Below the pieces are notes generated by a model that was not told where the DNA came from, ran no database searches, and saw only the letters and a list, made by a program, of their open reading frames with translations. From Arion vulgaris (lineage: Eukaryota; Mollusca; Gastropoda; Stylommatophora; Arionidae), in the NCBI GenBank assembly GCA_020796225.1, contig CM036754.1:46184084-46248083 (forward strand): 64,000 bases of DNA, read 5' to 3'. This document shows, piece after piece, positions 23,165-34,900 of this stretch (within the stretch, counting starts at the first letter, position 1; each line of letters starts with the position of its first letter). A program made the position numbers and the translations under genes.

Positions 23165-23986
23165 AGTAGTAGTAGTAATATTAGCAACAGTATTAGTAGT
23201 GGTAACAGCAGTAACAGCATTAGTAGTAGTAATAATAGTAGTTATAGTAACAGTAGTTAAAGTTAGTTGTAGTAGTAGTAATAATAGTAGTTATAGTAGC
23301 AGTAGGTAAAGTTAGTTGTAGTAGTAGTAATAATAGTAGTTATAGTAGCAGTAGTTAAAGTTAGTTGTAGTAGTAGTAATAATAGTAGTTATAGTAGCAG
23401 TAGTTAAAGTTAGTTGTAGTAGTAGTAATAATAGTAGTTATAGTAGTAGTAGTTAAAGTTAGTTGTAGTAGTAATAATAGTAGTATTAGTAGTTGAAGTA
23501 TTTGTTTGTAGTAGTAGCAGTAGTAGTAGTAGTTGCAGCTGTAGTTGATGTAGTAGTAGCAGTAATAGTAGTAGTTGTAGTGTTAGTAGCTGTAGTAGTA
23601 GTAGTAGTAGTAGCTGTAGTAGTAGTAGTAGTAGTGTAGGTAGTTGCTGCAGCAGTAGTTGATGTAGTAGTAGTAGTAGTAGTTGCAGTAGTAGTTGATG
23701 CAGAGCTAATAGTGAAGTCGTGTGTAGTGTGTTATTAGTTGCAGTAGTAGTTGCAGGAGTAGTTGCAATAGTAGTTGTTTTAGTAGTAGTAGTTGTTGTT
23801 GTTGTAGTAATAGTTGCTGTATTAGTAGTTGTTGTAGGAGTAGTTGATGTGGCAGTTCTGAGCAGTAGTTGTAGAGTAGTTTCTGCAGTAAGTTGCAGTG
23901 GTAGGTACAGTGTAGTTACAGTTGCAGTAGTAGTAGTAGTGGTAGTGGTACTAGCAGTTGCAGTAGTTGCTGTAGTAGTAGCAGTT

Positions 23987-24030
<44 letters not shown>
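23165..24030. repeat. (TAG)n-rich trinucleotide region
   Basis: Imperfect trinucleotide repeats with an embedded 59-bp-scale unit ('agttaaagttagttgtagta', 'ataatagtagttatagtag') repeated about five times at 23230-23465. Threonine- or valine-rich open frames follow from the repeat. Confidence 0.93.
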
Positions 24031-24031
<1 letters not shown>

Positions 24032-24111
24032 AAGTAGCGGTACAAACGTTTAATAACACATAACGAAGGGAAAACTAGGTCACATTAGCTACGCACGATC
24101 TTTAATAGATC

Positions 24112-24497
24112 TACAAACATAAAGACAAACAGGCATACAAACATAAAGACAAACAGGCATACAAACATAAAGACAAACAGGCATACAAACATAAAGACAA
24201 ACAGGCATACAAACATAAAGACAAACAGGCATACAAACATAAAGACAAACAGGCATACAAACATAAAGACAAACAGGCATACAAACATAAAGACAAACAG
24301 GCATACAAACATAAAGACAAACAGGCATACAAACATAAAGACAACAGGCATACAAACATAAAGACAAACAGGCATACAAACATAAAGACAAACAGGCATA
24401 CAAACATAAAGACAAACAGGCATACAAACATAAAGACAAACAGGCATACAAACATAAAGACAAACAGGCATACAAACATAAAGACAAACAGGCATCA
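24112..24497. repeat. 24-bp tandem array, about 16 copies
   Basis: The unit is 'acaaacataaagacaaacag' plus 'gcat'. It is nearly perfect apart from one 1-nt deletion at about 24343, which shifts the open frame. Confidence 0.95.
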
Positions 24498-24659
24498 AAA
24501 CCCCCCACCCACACACACACACAAAGAATCAACCCTGTAGGACAGCAAAGCACAACACATATATTATGCAAACACAGACACACAGATGTAAACATACCTA
24601 TACACTAATTTACACTGGTGCACACATACACACTCACACATACAGCAACACAGCACATA

Positions 24660-27170
24660 TATACTCACAGGCTCCCAAACAAACAGCCAGGTATATCGCT
24701 TAAACTACAGCACTAAATAAAACAAACAAACAGCAGATATATCGCAAACTACAGCACTAAATAAAACAAACAGCCAAGTATATCGCTTAAACTACAGCAC
24801 TAAATAAAAACAAACAAACAGCCAGGTATATCGCTTAAACTACAGCACTAAATAAAAACAAACAAACAGCCAATATATGCAAACTACAGCACTAAATAAA
24901 AACAAACAAACAGCCAGAGTATATCGCTTAAACTACAGCACTAAATAAAAATAAACAAACAGCCAAGTATATCGCTTAAACTACAGCACTAAATAAAACA
25001 AACAAACAGCCAAGTATATCGCTTAAACTACAGCACTAAATAAAAACAAACAGCCAAATATATCGCTTAAACTACAGCACTAAATAAAAACAAACGGCCA
25101 GGTATATCGCTTAAACTACAGCGCTAAATAAAAACAAACAGCCAGGTATATCGCTTAAACTACAGCACTAAATAAAAACAAACAAACAGCCAGGTATATC
25201 GCTTAAACTACAGCACTAAATAAAAACAAACAGCCAAATATATCGCTTAAACTACAGCACTAAATAAAAACAAACGGCCAGGTATATCGCTTAAACTACA
25301 GCGCTAAATAAAAACAAACAAACAGCCAGGTATATCGCTTAAACTACAGCACTAAATAAAAACAAACAGCCAGGTATATCGCTTAAACTACAGCACTAAA
25401 TAAAAACAAACAAACAGCCAGGTATATCGCTTAAACTGCAGCACTAAATAAAAACAAACAGCCAGGTATATCGCTTAAACTGCAGCACTAAATAAAAACA
25501 AACAAACAGCCAGGTATATCGCTTAAACTGCAGCACTAAATAAAAACAAACAAACAACCAGGTATATCGCTTAAACTGCAGCACTAAATAAAAACAAACA
25601 AACAGCCAGGTATATCGCTTAAACTACAGCACTAAATAAAAACAAACAGCCAAGTATATCAAAACTACAGCACTAAATAAAAACAAACACCATGTATATC
25701 GCTTAAACTACAGCACTAAATAAAAACAAACAAACAACCAGGTATATCGCTTAAACTGCAGCACTAAATAAAAACAAACAAACAGCCAGGTATATCGCTT
25801 AAACTTCAGCAGCTAAATAAAAACAAACAAACAACCAGTATATCGCTTAAACTACAGCACTAAATAAAAACAAACAAACAACCAGGTATATCGCTTAAAC
25901 TGCAGCACTAAATAAAAACAAACAAACAGCCAGGTATATCGCTTAAACTACAGCACTAAATAAAAACAAACAAACAGCCAGGTATATCGCTTAAACTACA
26001 GCACTAAATAAAAACAAACGGCCATGTATATCGCTTAAACTACAGCGCTAAATAAAAACAAACAAACAGCCAGGTATATCGGTTAAACTACAGCACTAAA
26101 TAAAAACAAACGGCCATGTATATCGCTTAAACTACAGCGCTAAATAAAAACAAACAAACAGCCAGGTATATCGGTTAAACTACAGCACTAAATAAAAACA
26201 AACGGCCATGTATATCGCTTAAACTACAGCGCTAAATAAAAACAAACAAACAGCCAAGTATATCGCTTAAACTACAGCACTAAATAAAAACAAACAAACA
26301 ACCAGGTATATCGCTTAAACTACAGCACTAAATAAAAACAAACAGCCAGGTATATCGCTTAAACTACAGAACTAAATAAAAACAAACAAACAGCCAGGTA
26401 TATCGCTTAAACTACAGCACTAAATAAAAACAAACGGCCATGTATATCGCTTAAACTACAGCACTAAATAAAAACAAACAAACAGCCAGGTATATCGCTT
26501 AAACCACAGCACTAAATAAAAACAAACGGCCATGTATCGCTTAAACTACAGCACTAAATAAAACAAACAACCAAGTATATCGCTTAAACTACAGCACTAA
26601 ATAAAAACAAACAAACAGCCAGGTATATCGCTTAATCTACAGCACTAAATAAAAACAAACAAACAGCCAGGTATATCGCTTAAACTACAGCACTAAATAA
26701 AACAAACAGCCATAGTATATCGCTTTTTTTTTTTTTTCTGATCCAGAAGCACTTGAGCTGAAAAGCTCTTCGGCTCGGTGTCATGGACATCGTAACCCTT
26801 CTGCTCGGTGCCACGAACACCGTAAATCTGGGGAACCTGTAGCTTTTCTGCCCAGTCCGCGAGTTGAACCGCACTTACAGAGGACTAGTCACCTGTAGTC
26901 CACCGCGCTACGAACACGCTGGGCACGCGGGCTAGTATATCGCTTAAACTACAGCACTAAATAAAAACAAACAAACAGCCAAGTATATCGCTTAAACTAC
27001 AGCACTAAATAAAAACAAACAAACAGCCAGGTTATGCTTAAACTACAGCACTAAATAAAAACAAACAGCCAGGTATATCGCTTAAACTACAGCACTAAAT
27101 AAAAACAAACAAACAGCCAGGTATATCGCTTAAACTACAGCACTAAATAAAAACAAACAAACAAAATAAA
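24660..27170. repeat. 44/48-bp tandem array, about 52 copies
   Basis: The unit is 'ggtatatcgcttaaactaca' plus 'gcactaaataaaaacaaac', with one or two extra AAAC steps setting length. A 'cggccatgtatatcgc'/'cagcgctaaat' variant pair recurs in blocks (about 26005-26240). It is interrupted by a SINE at 26726-26932. Confidence 0.95.
26726..26932 (-). mobile_element. SINE-D with poly(A) tail inside the 44/48-bp array, 13-bp TSD
   Basis: Flanked by TAGTATATCGCTT at 26713-26725 and 26933-26945. On the minus strand it starts 'gcccgcgtgcccagcgtgtt', has A-box-like 'cgtagcgcggtggactac' and B-box-like 'gcggttcaactcg', and ends in a poly(A) run of 14-16. GC-rich against an AT-rich array, so a clear foreign insertion. 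Confidence 0.88.
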
Positions 27171-27722
27171 CACACAAGTTCCGTACACAGATCCTTTAAT
27201 AAAACACTATCATCATTTGAAACGATTCACCAACAATGGAATGTGTATAAAGAAACAGAAAAATATATTCATAATAAAACTTAGATTCATGTAAAAGATA
27301 AATGGAGAAAATAAAAACATAACAAGCAAATTCAGCACCAAAAATAACATACGGTAGACACTTGTTCTAAAATAAAGTTTATGAAATCGTAAGGATTTTG
27401 TAAACCAGTAAACGTGGTCGCTTTCTTGTTTGCATTGTTTGCTGGTCAGCAGGTAGATTGGTTCAATCTGTTTTTGCCGGTCTAAGGTACACCGAATGAA
27501 ATGACAGGAGATGGCAAATACTCTACACGATCTTTAAGGGATGGCCTTGGAAAAAGGGTGTATTATTACAATCTGGTCGAGCGAGTAAAGATCGATGAGG
27601 GAAGGTAAACGTGGTTTCTAAAAAGGACTTGTTGATATTGCAACCATACTGTAAACAGCAACACAACCTCGAGCAAAATGTCCAACGAAAGATGGAAAGA
27701 AGAACTCAATGTTTAACTCTCT
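27171..27722. other. Probable 3' flank or UTR of the minus-strand gene
   Basis: Non-repetitive sequence downstream, on the minus strand, of the 396-aa frame. I could not identify a clear polyadenylation signal, so no transcript end is set. Confidence 0.35.
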
Positions 27723-28913
27723 CTAAAGATTCCCGGAAGTTGAGATATTGTCATCCTCTTTGTCTTCTCTAATAGGGCTAAGTTTTTTAGAAGAATTCGT
27801 TTTCAGATCAAAGATTTGTTTATTATCTATTCCATTGACGGATGCTAAGATTAAAGAACTAGATCGAAGGCCATCCTTGAAGTCTAGGAACTGCATCCCG
27901 ACCTGGGGTATGTAAGTGAACTCTCCGTTGAAGCTGATATCCACTGATCTTCTAATGGAGTCTAACGATTCTAGTTCATTCAATTCTGACTGATTAGTGT
28001 GCTCAGATGCATCAATCACATTCTCATTAGCACGCTCTGGTGAAGCCTGGACGTTAAAAGAGTCGATCGTGTATGTCCTATTATCTAAAGATGCTCTCTG
28101 GGTTGGGCTATCAAGAGGTATAACATCGTCGTCTTGCACTTCGTGATGAAGATTTAGCATACCTACACGTGTTAACGCGAGATCTGACTCCTCATCTTCA
28201 TGCATAGTTTGACTACAACACATTTGACTATTATCTGTATCATTCATGTATCCGGTATCATGACACCAATCCGTTACTTGAGCAGTTAGTTGATCTTCCT
28301 CCATGAGAAATCTATCATTCTCTTCTTGTTGTACAATCTGTGCTAATATATCCGCTTCTGTATCGGAATCATCCATTCTATACATCGACATATTAGCTGT
28401 TGCCTTGCTGTAGCTTTGTATTGGTTCTTTCTTCTTAATGCTAAGCAAATCTCGTAAGAATGCTCCACCCATACCCGTCGGAAGAGCTGCGGCATGAAGT
28501 ACGCCATTTTCTCCGCTATATTCAGACTCTGCAATATTTGCAATGTATTTGATTTCGTTAATTTCATCCAAAATCTCTAAATTATTTGTCTGCCACCTTG
28601 CTTCATCATCTTCTGATGAGTTGCCATCATGATACGCTTTGTCAATAGTAGCAGCAGAAACCGCAGTATTAAATTCATATGTTTTTGTTGGAGACGATCT
28701 CTTTCTTGGACGCTCATACCGACCTCCAGGAAGATATTGATTCTCTTCAAGAGTTCGGTAAATGTTGCTACTGTTTTCACTGAGAAGGTTGACAGGAGGA
28801 TGTTCCACAAGATTTAGAAAACTAAACGGAGATTCTTCATTTATGATTGGGTTTAGAGGAGAAAGAGTTCCAAGACCAAATGCCTCATATGATTTTTCCC
28901 GGGTCTTCGCCAT
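27723..28913 (-). CDS. Acidic hydrophilic protein, possible C-terminal continuation of the upstream ORF
   Basis: A 396-aa frame from the ATG at 28913 to the stop at 27723. The open frame extends a few codons further upstream, to a TAA at about 28944. No known domain recognised. It begins MAKTREKSYEAFGLGTLSPL and has an acidic stretch (MDDSDTEADILAQIVQQEEN, about residues 180-200), a short Cys pair (SQMCCSQ) and a C-terminal acidic tail. There is no signal peptide or membrane segment. It starts 22 nt after the stop of the 2,041-aa frame, on the same strand and in a different frame, and has similar S/N/D/E-rich composition. Most likely it is the continuation of that protein through a frameshift or a spliced exon ('ctacag' precedes the ATG region). 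A separate gene cannot be excluded. Confidence 0.6.
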   Translation of the reverse strand: MAKTREKSYEAFGLGTLSPLNPIINEESPFSFLNLVEHPPVNLLSENSSNIYRTLEENQYLPGGRYERPRKRSSPTKTYEFNTAVSAATIDKAYHDGNSSEDDEARWQTNNLEILDEINEIKYIANIAESEYSGENGVLHAAALPTGMGGAFLRDLLSIKKKEPIQSYSKATANMSMYRMDDSDTEADILAQIVQQEENDRFLMEEDQLTAQVTDWCHDTGYMNDTDNSQMCCSQTMHEDEESDLALTRVGMLNLHHEVQDDDVIPLDSPTQRASLDNRTYTIDSFNVQASPERANENVIDASEHTNQSELNELESLDSIRRSVDISFNGEFTYIPQVGMQFLDFKDGLRSSSLILASVNGIDNKQIFDLKTNSSKKLSPIREDKEDDNISTSGNL

Positions 28914-28935
28914 CTTCTGTAGCGCGAGCAATCGT

Positions 28936-31900
28936 TTATTCTGTTAGAGTCAGATTATTACTGTTGAATTGGGTATGCAGCTCTGAGTCCATTTTTTCTA
29001 TTGAGTTGGGAGCTACACGATCGATGGATAAGTCTAGACTGTTCAGATCGATTTTCTCGTTCGATTTAGAAGCTACGAATTCGCGTAGTGATATTTTGTC
29101 CAGACATTCTTCTAAGCGAGCATTCTCCACACTGATGTTCGTTCTACTTAAATTAGGTTGTACATCCTTCTCGCCATCATGATCTTCTTGTGATTTTGTA
29201 TTCTCAACTAATCTCTTAGCTTTTCTGACTGTTTTCGAAATCACTGATGTACAAGCCCCAACAGAAAGTTGTTGATTTGATTTGATCGAACTGATTTGAT
29301 TCAATGATTGATTGCGACGTAAGCTTTTCGATTTTCCAGTTGTCAACTTTTGACCAGTCTTTCCTTTATGTTGTTCCAATTCTTTAAGTTCTTGTGTTAA
29401 ACTTAGTGATTTTCCAAATTCTCTTTCCCAGCTTTGTATTTCATGGAGAAGCTTCGAGTTGACAGATGGGGGTGTGGCAGACAGACGGTTAACGACCTTA
29501 ACTACTGCAGGATTAAGTGCTTTAGCTTGCGGCATCTTTAAGCCTGCAGCTTTTTTCTTACCTACTTCTTTACATTTTGGCACATTTGAAATAGTTTCCA
29601 TAGAAGTGCCTGCATTTTGACTTTTATTGTTGACTGTATGAAGTAGCTTTTCAACATTTTTGTCTCGTTCTTGTGCTTTTCCACTTTGTTTATTCTCAAT
29701 ATCTGAAGCTATCTTTCTTGTTGGTGTTATCTGTCTTTCGTTAGTGACGCTCCCATTTTCTTTTAGTTTCCCTCCACGTTTCAATGTGTGCACTGGTTGC
29801 GTGCTTTCAGAGCTGTCAGGACTACTGGGAGCTGGGAACTTTAAGATGTCAAATTTAGCTCTGAAACTCGACAGGCTTCCCAACTGGCGTGGTGGTGCAT
29901 TCTTGTCTACTTTAGTCTGCATTTTCTTTTCCATTTGTCTCCTAGCCCACTGCATGCTAAGATAGTGGCTACACAACTTGTTGAGACGTTCCTTGGTGTT
30001 GGTATTACCTTTAGTCAGTTGTTCTCCGTACTTAGTGTTCAGTCGTTGAACAAATTTGAATATGCCGTTCTGTTGACGATCAGAAGCAGACAAGAAAGAT
30101 GAGCTCTTGTTCATGTCACTTCCGTTCTTTGTTGGTATCTGTGGTAACGTACTGATCCTGTCTCCAGGAGGGGACATCAAATATAAGTCCCTTTGATCGT
30201 ATTTCGTATAATTTGTACTGTCGCTGGGCTCCTGATTCTCTGCGAAACTTGTACACAACAAAGAACTATTGGGAACCATCTGCTGTGAACTGTATGTTTT
30301 CAAGAAATTTAAGCGTACTTCTTTCAGCCTGTTCTGTACATCTCCATACTTGTGTGTGCTATCTCCTAGACCACCTTGAACAATCTCTTCTGCTGGTTCC
30401 ACTTGTTGACTAGTTTGCTGTCCCGCTGCCTGCTGAACCTGCTGTTGGTCCAGGCGGTCCTGCTTCCGCTGAAATCTGTACTGATTTCTCTGCCTAGCTG
30501 ATTGTGTTTCCTTTAAGCTACATGACGGCTTCTTCCTAGATTCACGGTCAGCGTTATTGTTACAATTTAACTTTGTAATCTCATCCAAATCTTCCAGGAA
30601 CGAGTCACTTATGTTCCCTGGAACATTGACTGGTTCCCTGAAAACTATTGGGTTTATGAAAGTATCACTATTCGATACTTGATGTTTCTGGTTGTAGTAG
30701 TTATTGCTGCAATTGTCTCTGTCGGTGCTAATGTCGACGTTGCTTATCTCATCTGTTGTGGAATTGTTATTCGTTTTGTGAATAAGTTCATCATCTGAAA
30801 AAGTTAAAGTTTCTGGCGAATCGTCAAGTTTTACTAGCAATGTTCGCTGATCAACATTAGTTCTTGTCTCAGTTTCTGCTTTGTATTTCTTAGTAAATGA
30901 ACGCAGGTTGAAAATGTCTACTTTGTGATTAGAATATGTCTTCAAGTCCATTTCAGATTTGGATCTTCTCTTGGCATGGTCCTCACTGTCCAACGCAAAG
31001 GGAGAGAGTGGCATTACGGTGTTTGAGAACTTGTCCAGCAGATCTAACACTTGCTGTTTGGACATCTTTGAGAAAGTAGACGCATCAAATATCCGTGGAA
31101 CTACATCAGGAACAATGTCTGAGCTTGCAGTCATTGTCACAGAGTTTCTAACAAAGCCTGCAAACTTAGATCTACGTGATAATTTACTACCAAAATACTG
31201 GTGACTAGAACGACTCGTTTGTAGTCTCGATATCTTCTTTAACTGAGCATAAGAACAAGAACTCGTAGCAGAGTCTTTGCTTAATTTAGATTTGACTTTT
31301 GACTTGTTCTCAACAAATTCTTCATGAATATATTCAATGATTTTGTTATTGTGGTTGAAATCATTTCTGGTTGTTGAGTCTGGTTGATGGTTATCATTAT
31401 ATTTCATTATCACTGACACACTTTCTCCAAGATCGTGTGGGCTACAGCCGGCTAGAGTAGTATTGTTCACATTCGGGTCTACATCTCTGTTAGTTGACTC
31501 ATCAGCAGCAACAACAAAAATATCATGAGCAGAAACATTGCTATTAGAAAAACTATTCTCACTTGGTATATCTGTATTTGCCTTGTCAATCTCCAGCGCG
31601 TACTCAACTGCCATGTCTTCTGTTTCTAATGTTTGAACATTTATGTCTTGTAGAAAATCATCCCTATGACTCAATTTATCATTGATATCAACATAGTTGT
31701 TGGTGGTATCTACCTTATCATCTTCTTCAGTACTTTTAACATGTATCGTATTGTTTGTGCAACCTTCATTAGCCCATATTGGTGCAGTATTAATCTGTTC
31801 TTTGTTTATGACAGACTCAACAATCGGTTTCTTTGTTTCTTCATTGTTATCGCTAATTGTTGAGTCCATATTTACTTGGCTGTTCTTATTGACAGCAGCA

Positions 31901-34900
31901 ATAAAATGATAATCTTGACAATGTTGTGTACTGTCAACGCTGATATATCTTGTCTTGTCTGTTTGACTGTCAACGCTGATATCTCTTGTCTTGTCTGTTT
32001 GACTGTCAACGCTGATATCTTTTATCTTGTCTGTTTGACTGTCAACGTTGATATCTCTTGTCTTGTCTGTTTGAAATGCGTCACCGGATTGTGTGAACAT
32101 GTTGATCTTACACAACTTATCAGACTTATTTGTGACATGAAGTATAGATATATCTTCGACACCAATGTTGCCATCCTCGTGCGTTGTGAGTGGAGACACC
32201 GGTGTGACAATCCTACAGAACTCATCCAAAAGTTTTAGAATGTGTTCCTTGGATAACTTTGCTCCGGTATCTACTTCAGAAATTCTAAAACCAATTTTCA
32301 AATGTCCATCTTTAGTCTTCATCACTTCTACTGTTGCATCGTCGTTATCGTTTTGTAAACTACATGAAGGTTTACTTTCACAAACTTGGTTATTGCTGTA
32401 TACAACATCTGTTGAATGTTTGAGTTCAACATTTGTATTGGACAAGTGTAGTTTAACATTGACATCAGAATGTGATGTGTCCATTTCTTGTTCCGTTGAT
32501 GGGAATTCTTGTTTTGTAGCTCTCCCAAAAACTGAACACTTGAAGCTGGTCTCAGATATGTTGATATTTTCTACTTGAGCGGTCTGATGTTGATTGTCAG
32601 ATTTTACAGCAGCTTGAGATGAGCAAGTGTCGTTCCTGATATCTAGATCCGAACATGGGAATCTTAACTTTTCCATATGACTTAATACACTCAGATCACA
32701 ACGGGAGTCCTTTCTTGACTGTATGCTTTGAGATCTATCATGCTGGCATGATGTATTGTTCCTCCGTGATTTATTTACCCAGTTTATGTTTGAAGGTTTG
32801 CTGTTGTCAAATATATCTTCTTCATCTGACAGCTCATTTATTTGTTGACCAGTTGTAGAACATGGACATGTATGGCTACATTTAATGTTATTTTCTTGCA
32901 GATTTTGTGAGTTATCTCGATTATTCTCATCATGATTATCTGCCCTGTTTACTATTAGAGACTCTGCCGATGACTCGTTGGCACATTTCTTCAAGGAACC
33001 TGATAGTTTCTGTCGTTTGTTTTCTGGGCCGTTATTGTAAGATTGGTCACTGATATCAAATCGTCTTGTATACGAGGAACTCACATTTGTTTCACATTTG
33101 TTATTATAGAAGGATAAATATGATGTACTTTCTGTGAGATTTTGTTGCAATTGATCAGAATTAATTGAACTGTTACCTCGCTTCCTTGAATCGATATTAT
33201 TGTAACAAATATGGCTCTTACATGAACATATGTTTTTATTGAATCTATTTCTACATTCTTGTTGTCTTCTATCAGAATCTATTCCAGCTTGGTCTGTACG
33301 AGACTTGTCCAAGCTATTGTCTCTAAGAGTTGATTTATTCATTGTAATAACTGTTTTAACATGATGTTTCCTATGAGCGTCTTCTGGAGACTCCTGTTTT
33401 GGACTAACATTCTTACATTTACCACGAGAGGTCTGGTCATCACAACAAGATGGACCTGCGCGTTCTGACAGCTTAGTTTTTCTTTTCTGACCATTGCTCA
33501 AGCTATGGATGATCTCAGATCTTTTAGCTGATATTCTGTAACCAGATGTTCCGGTATGAAAACCTTCATGCGAGCGCATGTATGTATTGTTACATCTACT
33601 TGCATTTACTGAAGTTACTGTAGAGTTTGTCCGATTAGAAGGTAACATTTCTCTTACTCTTCGGTAATCTGATTGTGTATACTGATTATCATTATAAAAA
33701 CTTTGGTGCAGCCTGTTCCCATCACTTTTGTTATATCTTTGTCGTCTGCTTCGTTTTGTATCTCTGTATGTTTCGTTTCGTCTGATGTCAGGAGTGTGTT
33801 CTACGTACCTTGGATGTCGTGATTGAATAGTTTCCCTTTGACCATCTCTAGAATAACTTGTCAGTGTCCATTTATTTTCATGAAAATAACGATACCTCGG
33901 CAAATAATTATTCCGTCTCGTGCTACGATAGTTGCTATGACGATTTGATGAAGGTTGATCACAACGAGTTTCCGGTTTAGTTTCTAATTTCTGATCTGTT
34001 TCCGCCTGACGACAGTAAAGTGAATCTTTGATTGTCTTAGAACATTCTTTTGTTCTACTACGCTTCCCATCAACACTTCCACTGTGTATTTTGTTCAACT
34101 GGGAATGAGACTGTTCAACTTCAGATGTGTCTTTACATGTAAGACTTCTCTCCCTTTGATTATAATTCATACACTCTTTCTTCCCTTTGTTCTTGACCTT
34201 CGTGAACTGTTTCTCTAGTGGCACATGTCCACTCGTCAATGACAACTCAGCACAGACGTCCTTGTAAGATAAATAATATGTCTTCACTTTCTGAAGACCT
34301 TTCACATGTTCTTGCTGACAATCACAAGATGTCCAGTTTGTCCATAATTGGCTGGCGGAATGGAGGATGTCCATGTACTGAATTAAGTGAAAACACACTA
34401 GAAACTGTTTTCTGAACAATTTAAATGTCAGTTCATTAGCAAACATGTTTTGGACATTAGTGGGAGATATGACCTTGTTATTGACCAGATACCAACGTTT
34501 GTTAGAGAAGATCTCATCCCAAAGTGAGCAGCTCATCTCATTAAGTAACTCGTGACTCTCATCTACTTGTAAACTTTCTGGAATATTCACATTTCTTGGA
34601 TTATTAGAACTGAATAGTTCCTGATATCTCTCATCTGTTCTCATGAAGGATTTAGAATCTACTGCCTGTTTCTTTGATTTATTCTCTATTAAACTTGCTT
34701 CTGACCTACTTTCATCGACCCTGGTCTTTTGTAATGATCGGGAAGACCTTCTCAAATGTAGGTCATGAAAAGATATTGACCTGGTTGGCATATTTCCCTT
34801 TTTTATACTATCTAATTTGTTTTTATGACAAAAAATACCTTTAACCTGGGAGCCATTCTGTGGAGCAGAAAACCTGGTGCGTTTAGTGTCCGCATTAAGC

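Noticed and set aside
23410..24045. Threonine-rich 211-codon frame
   Set aside because: Translation of a (TAG)n-type trinucleotide repeat.
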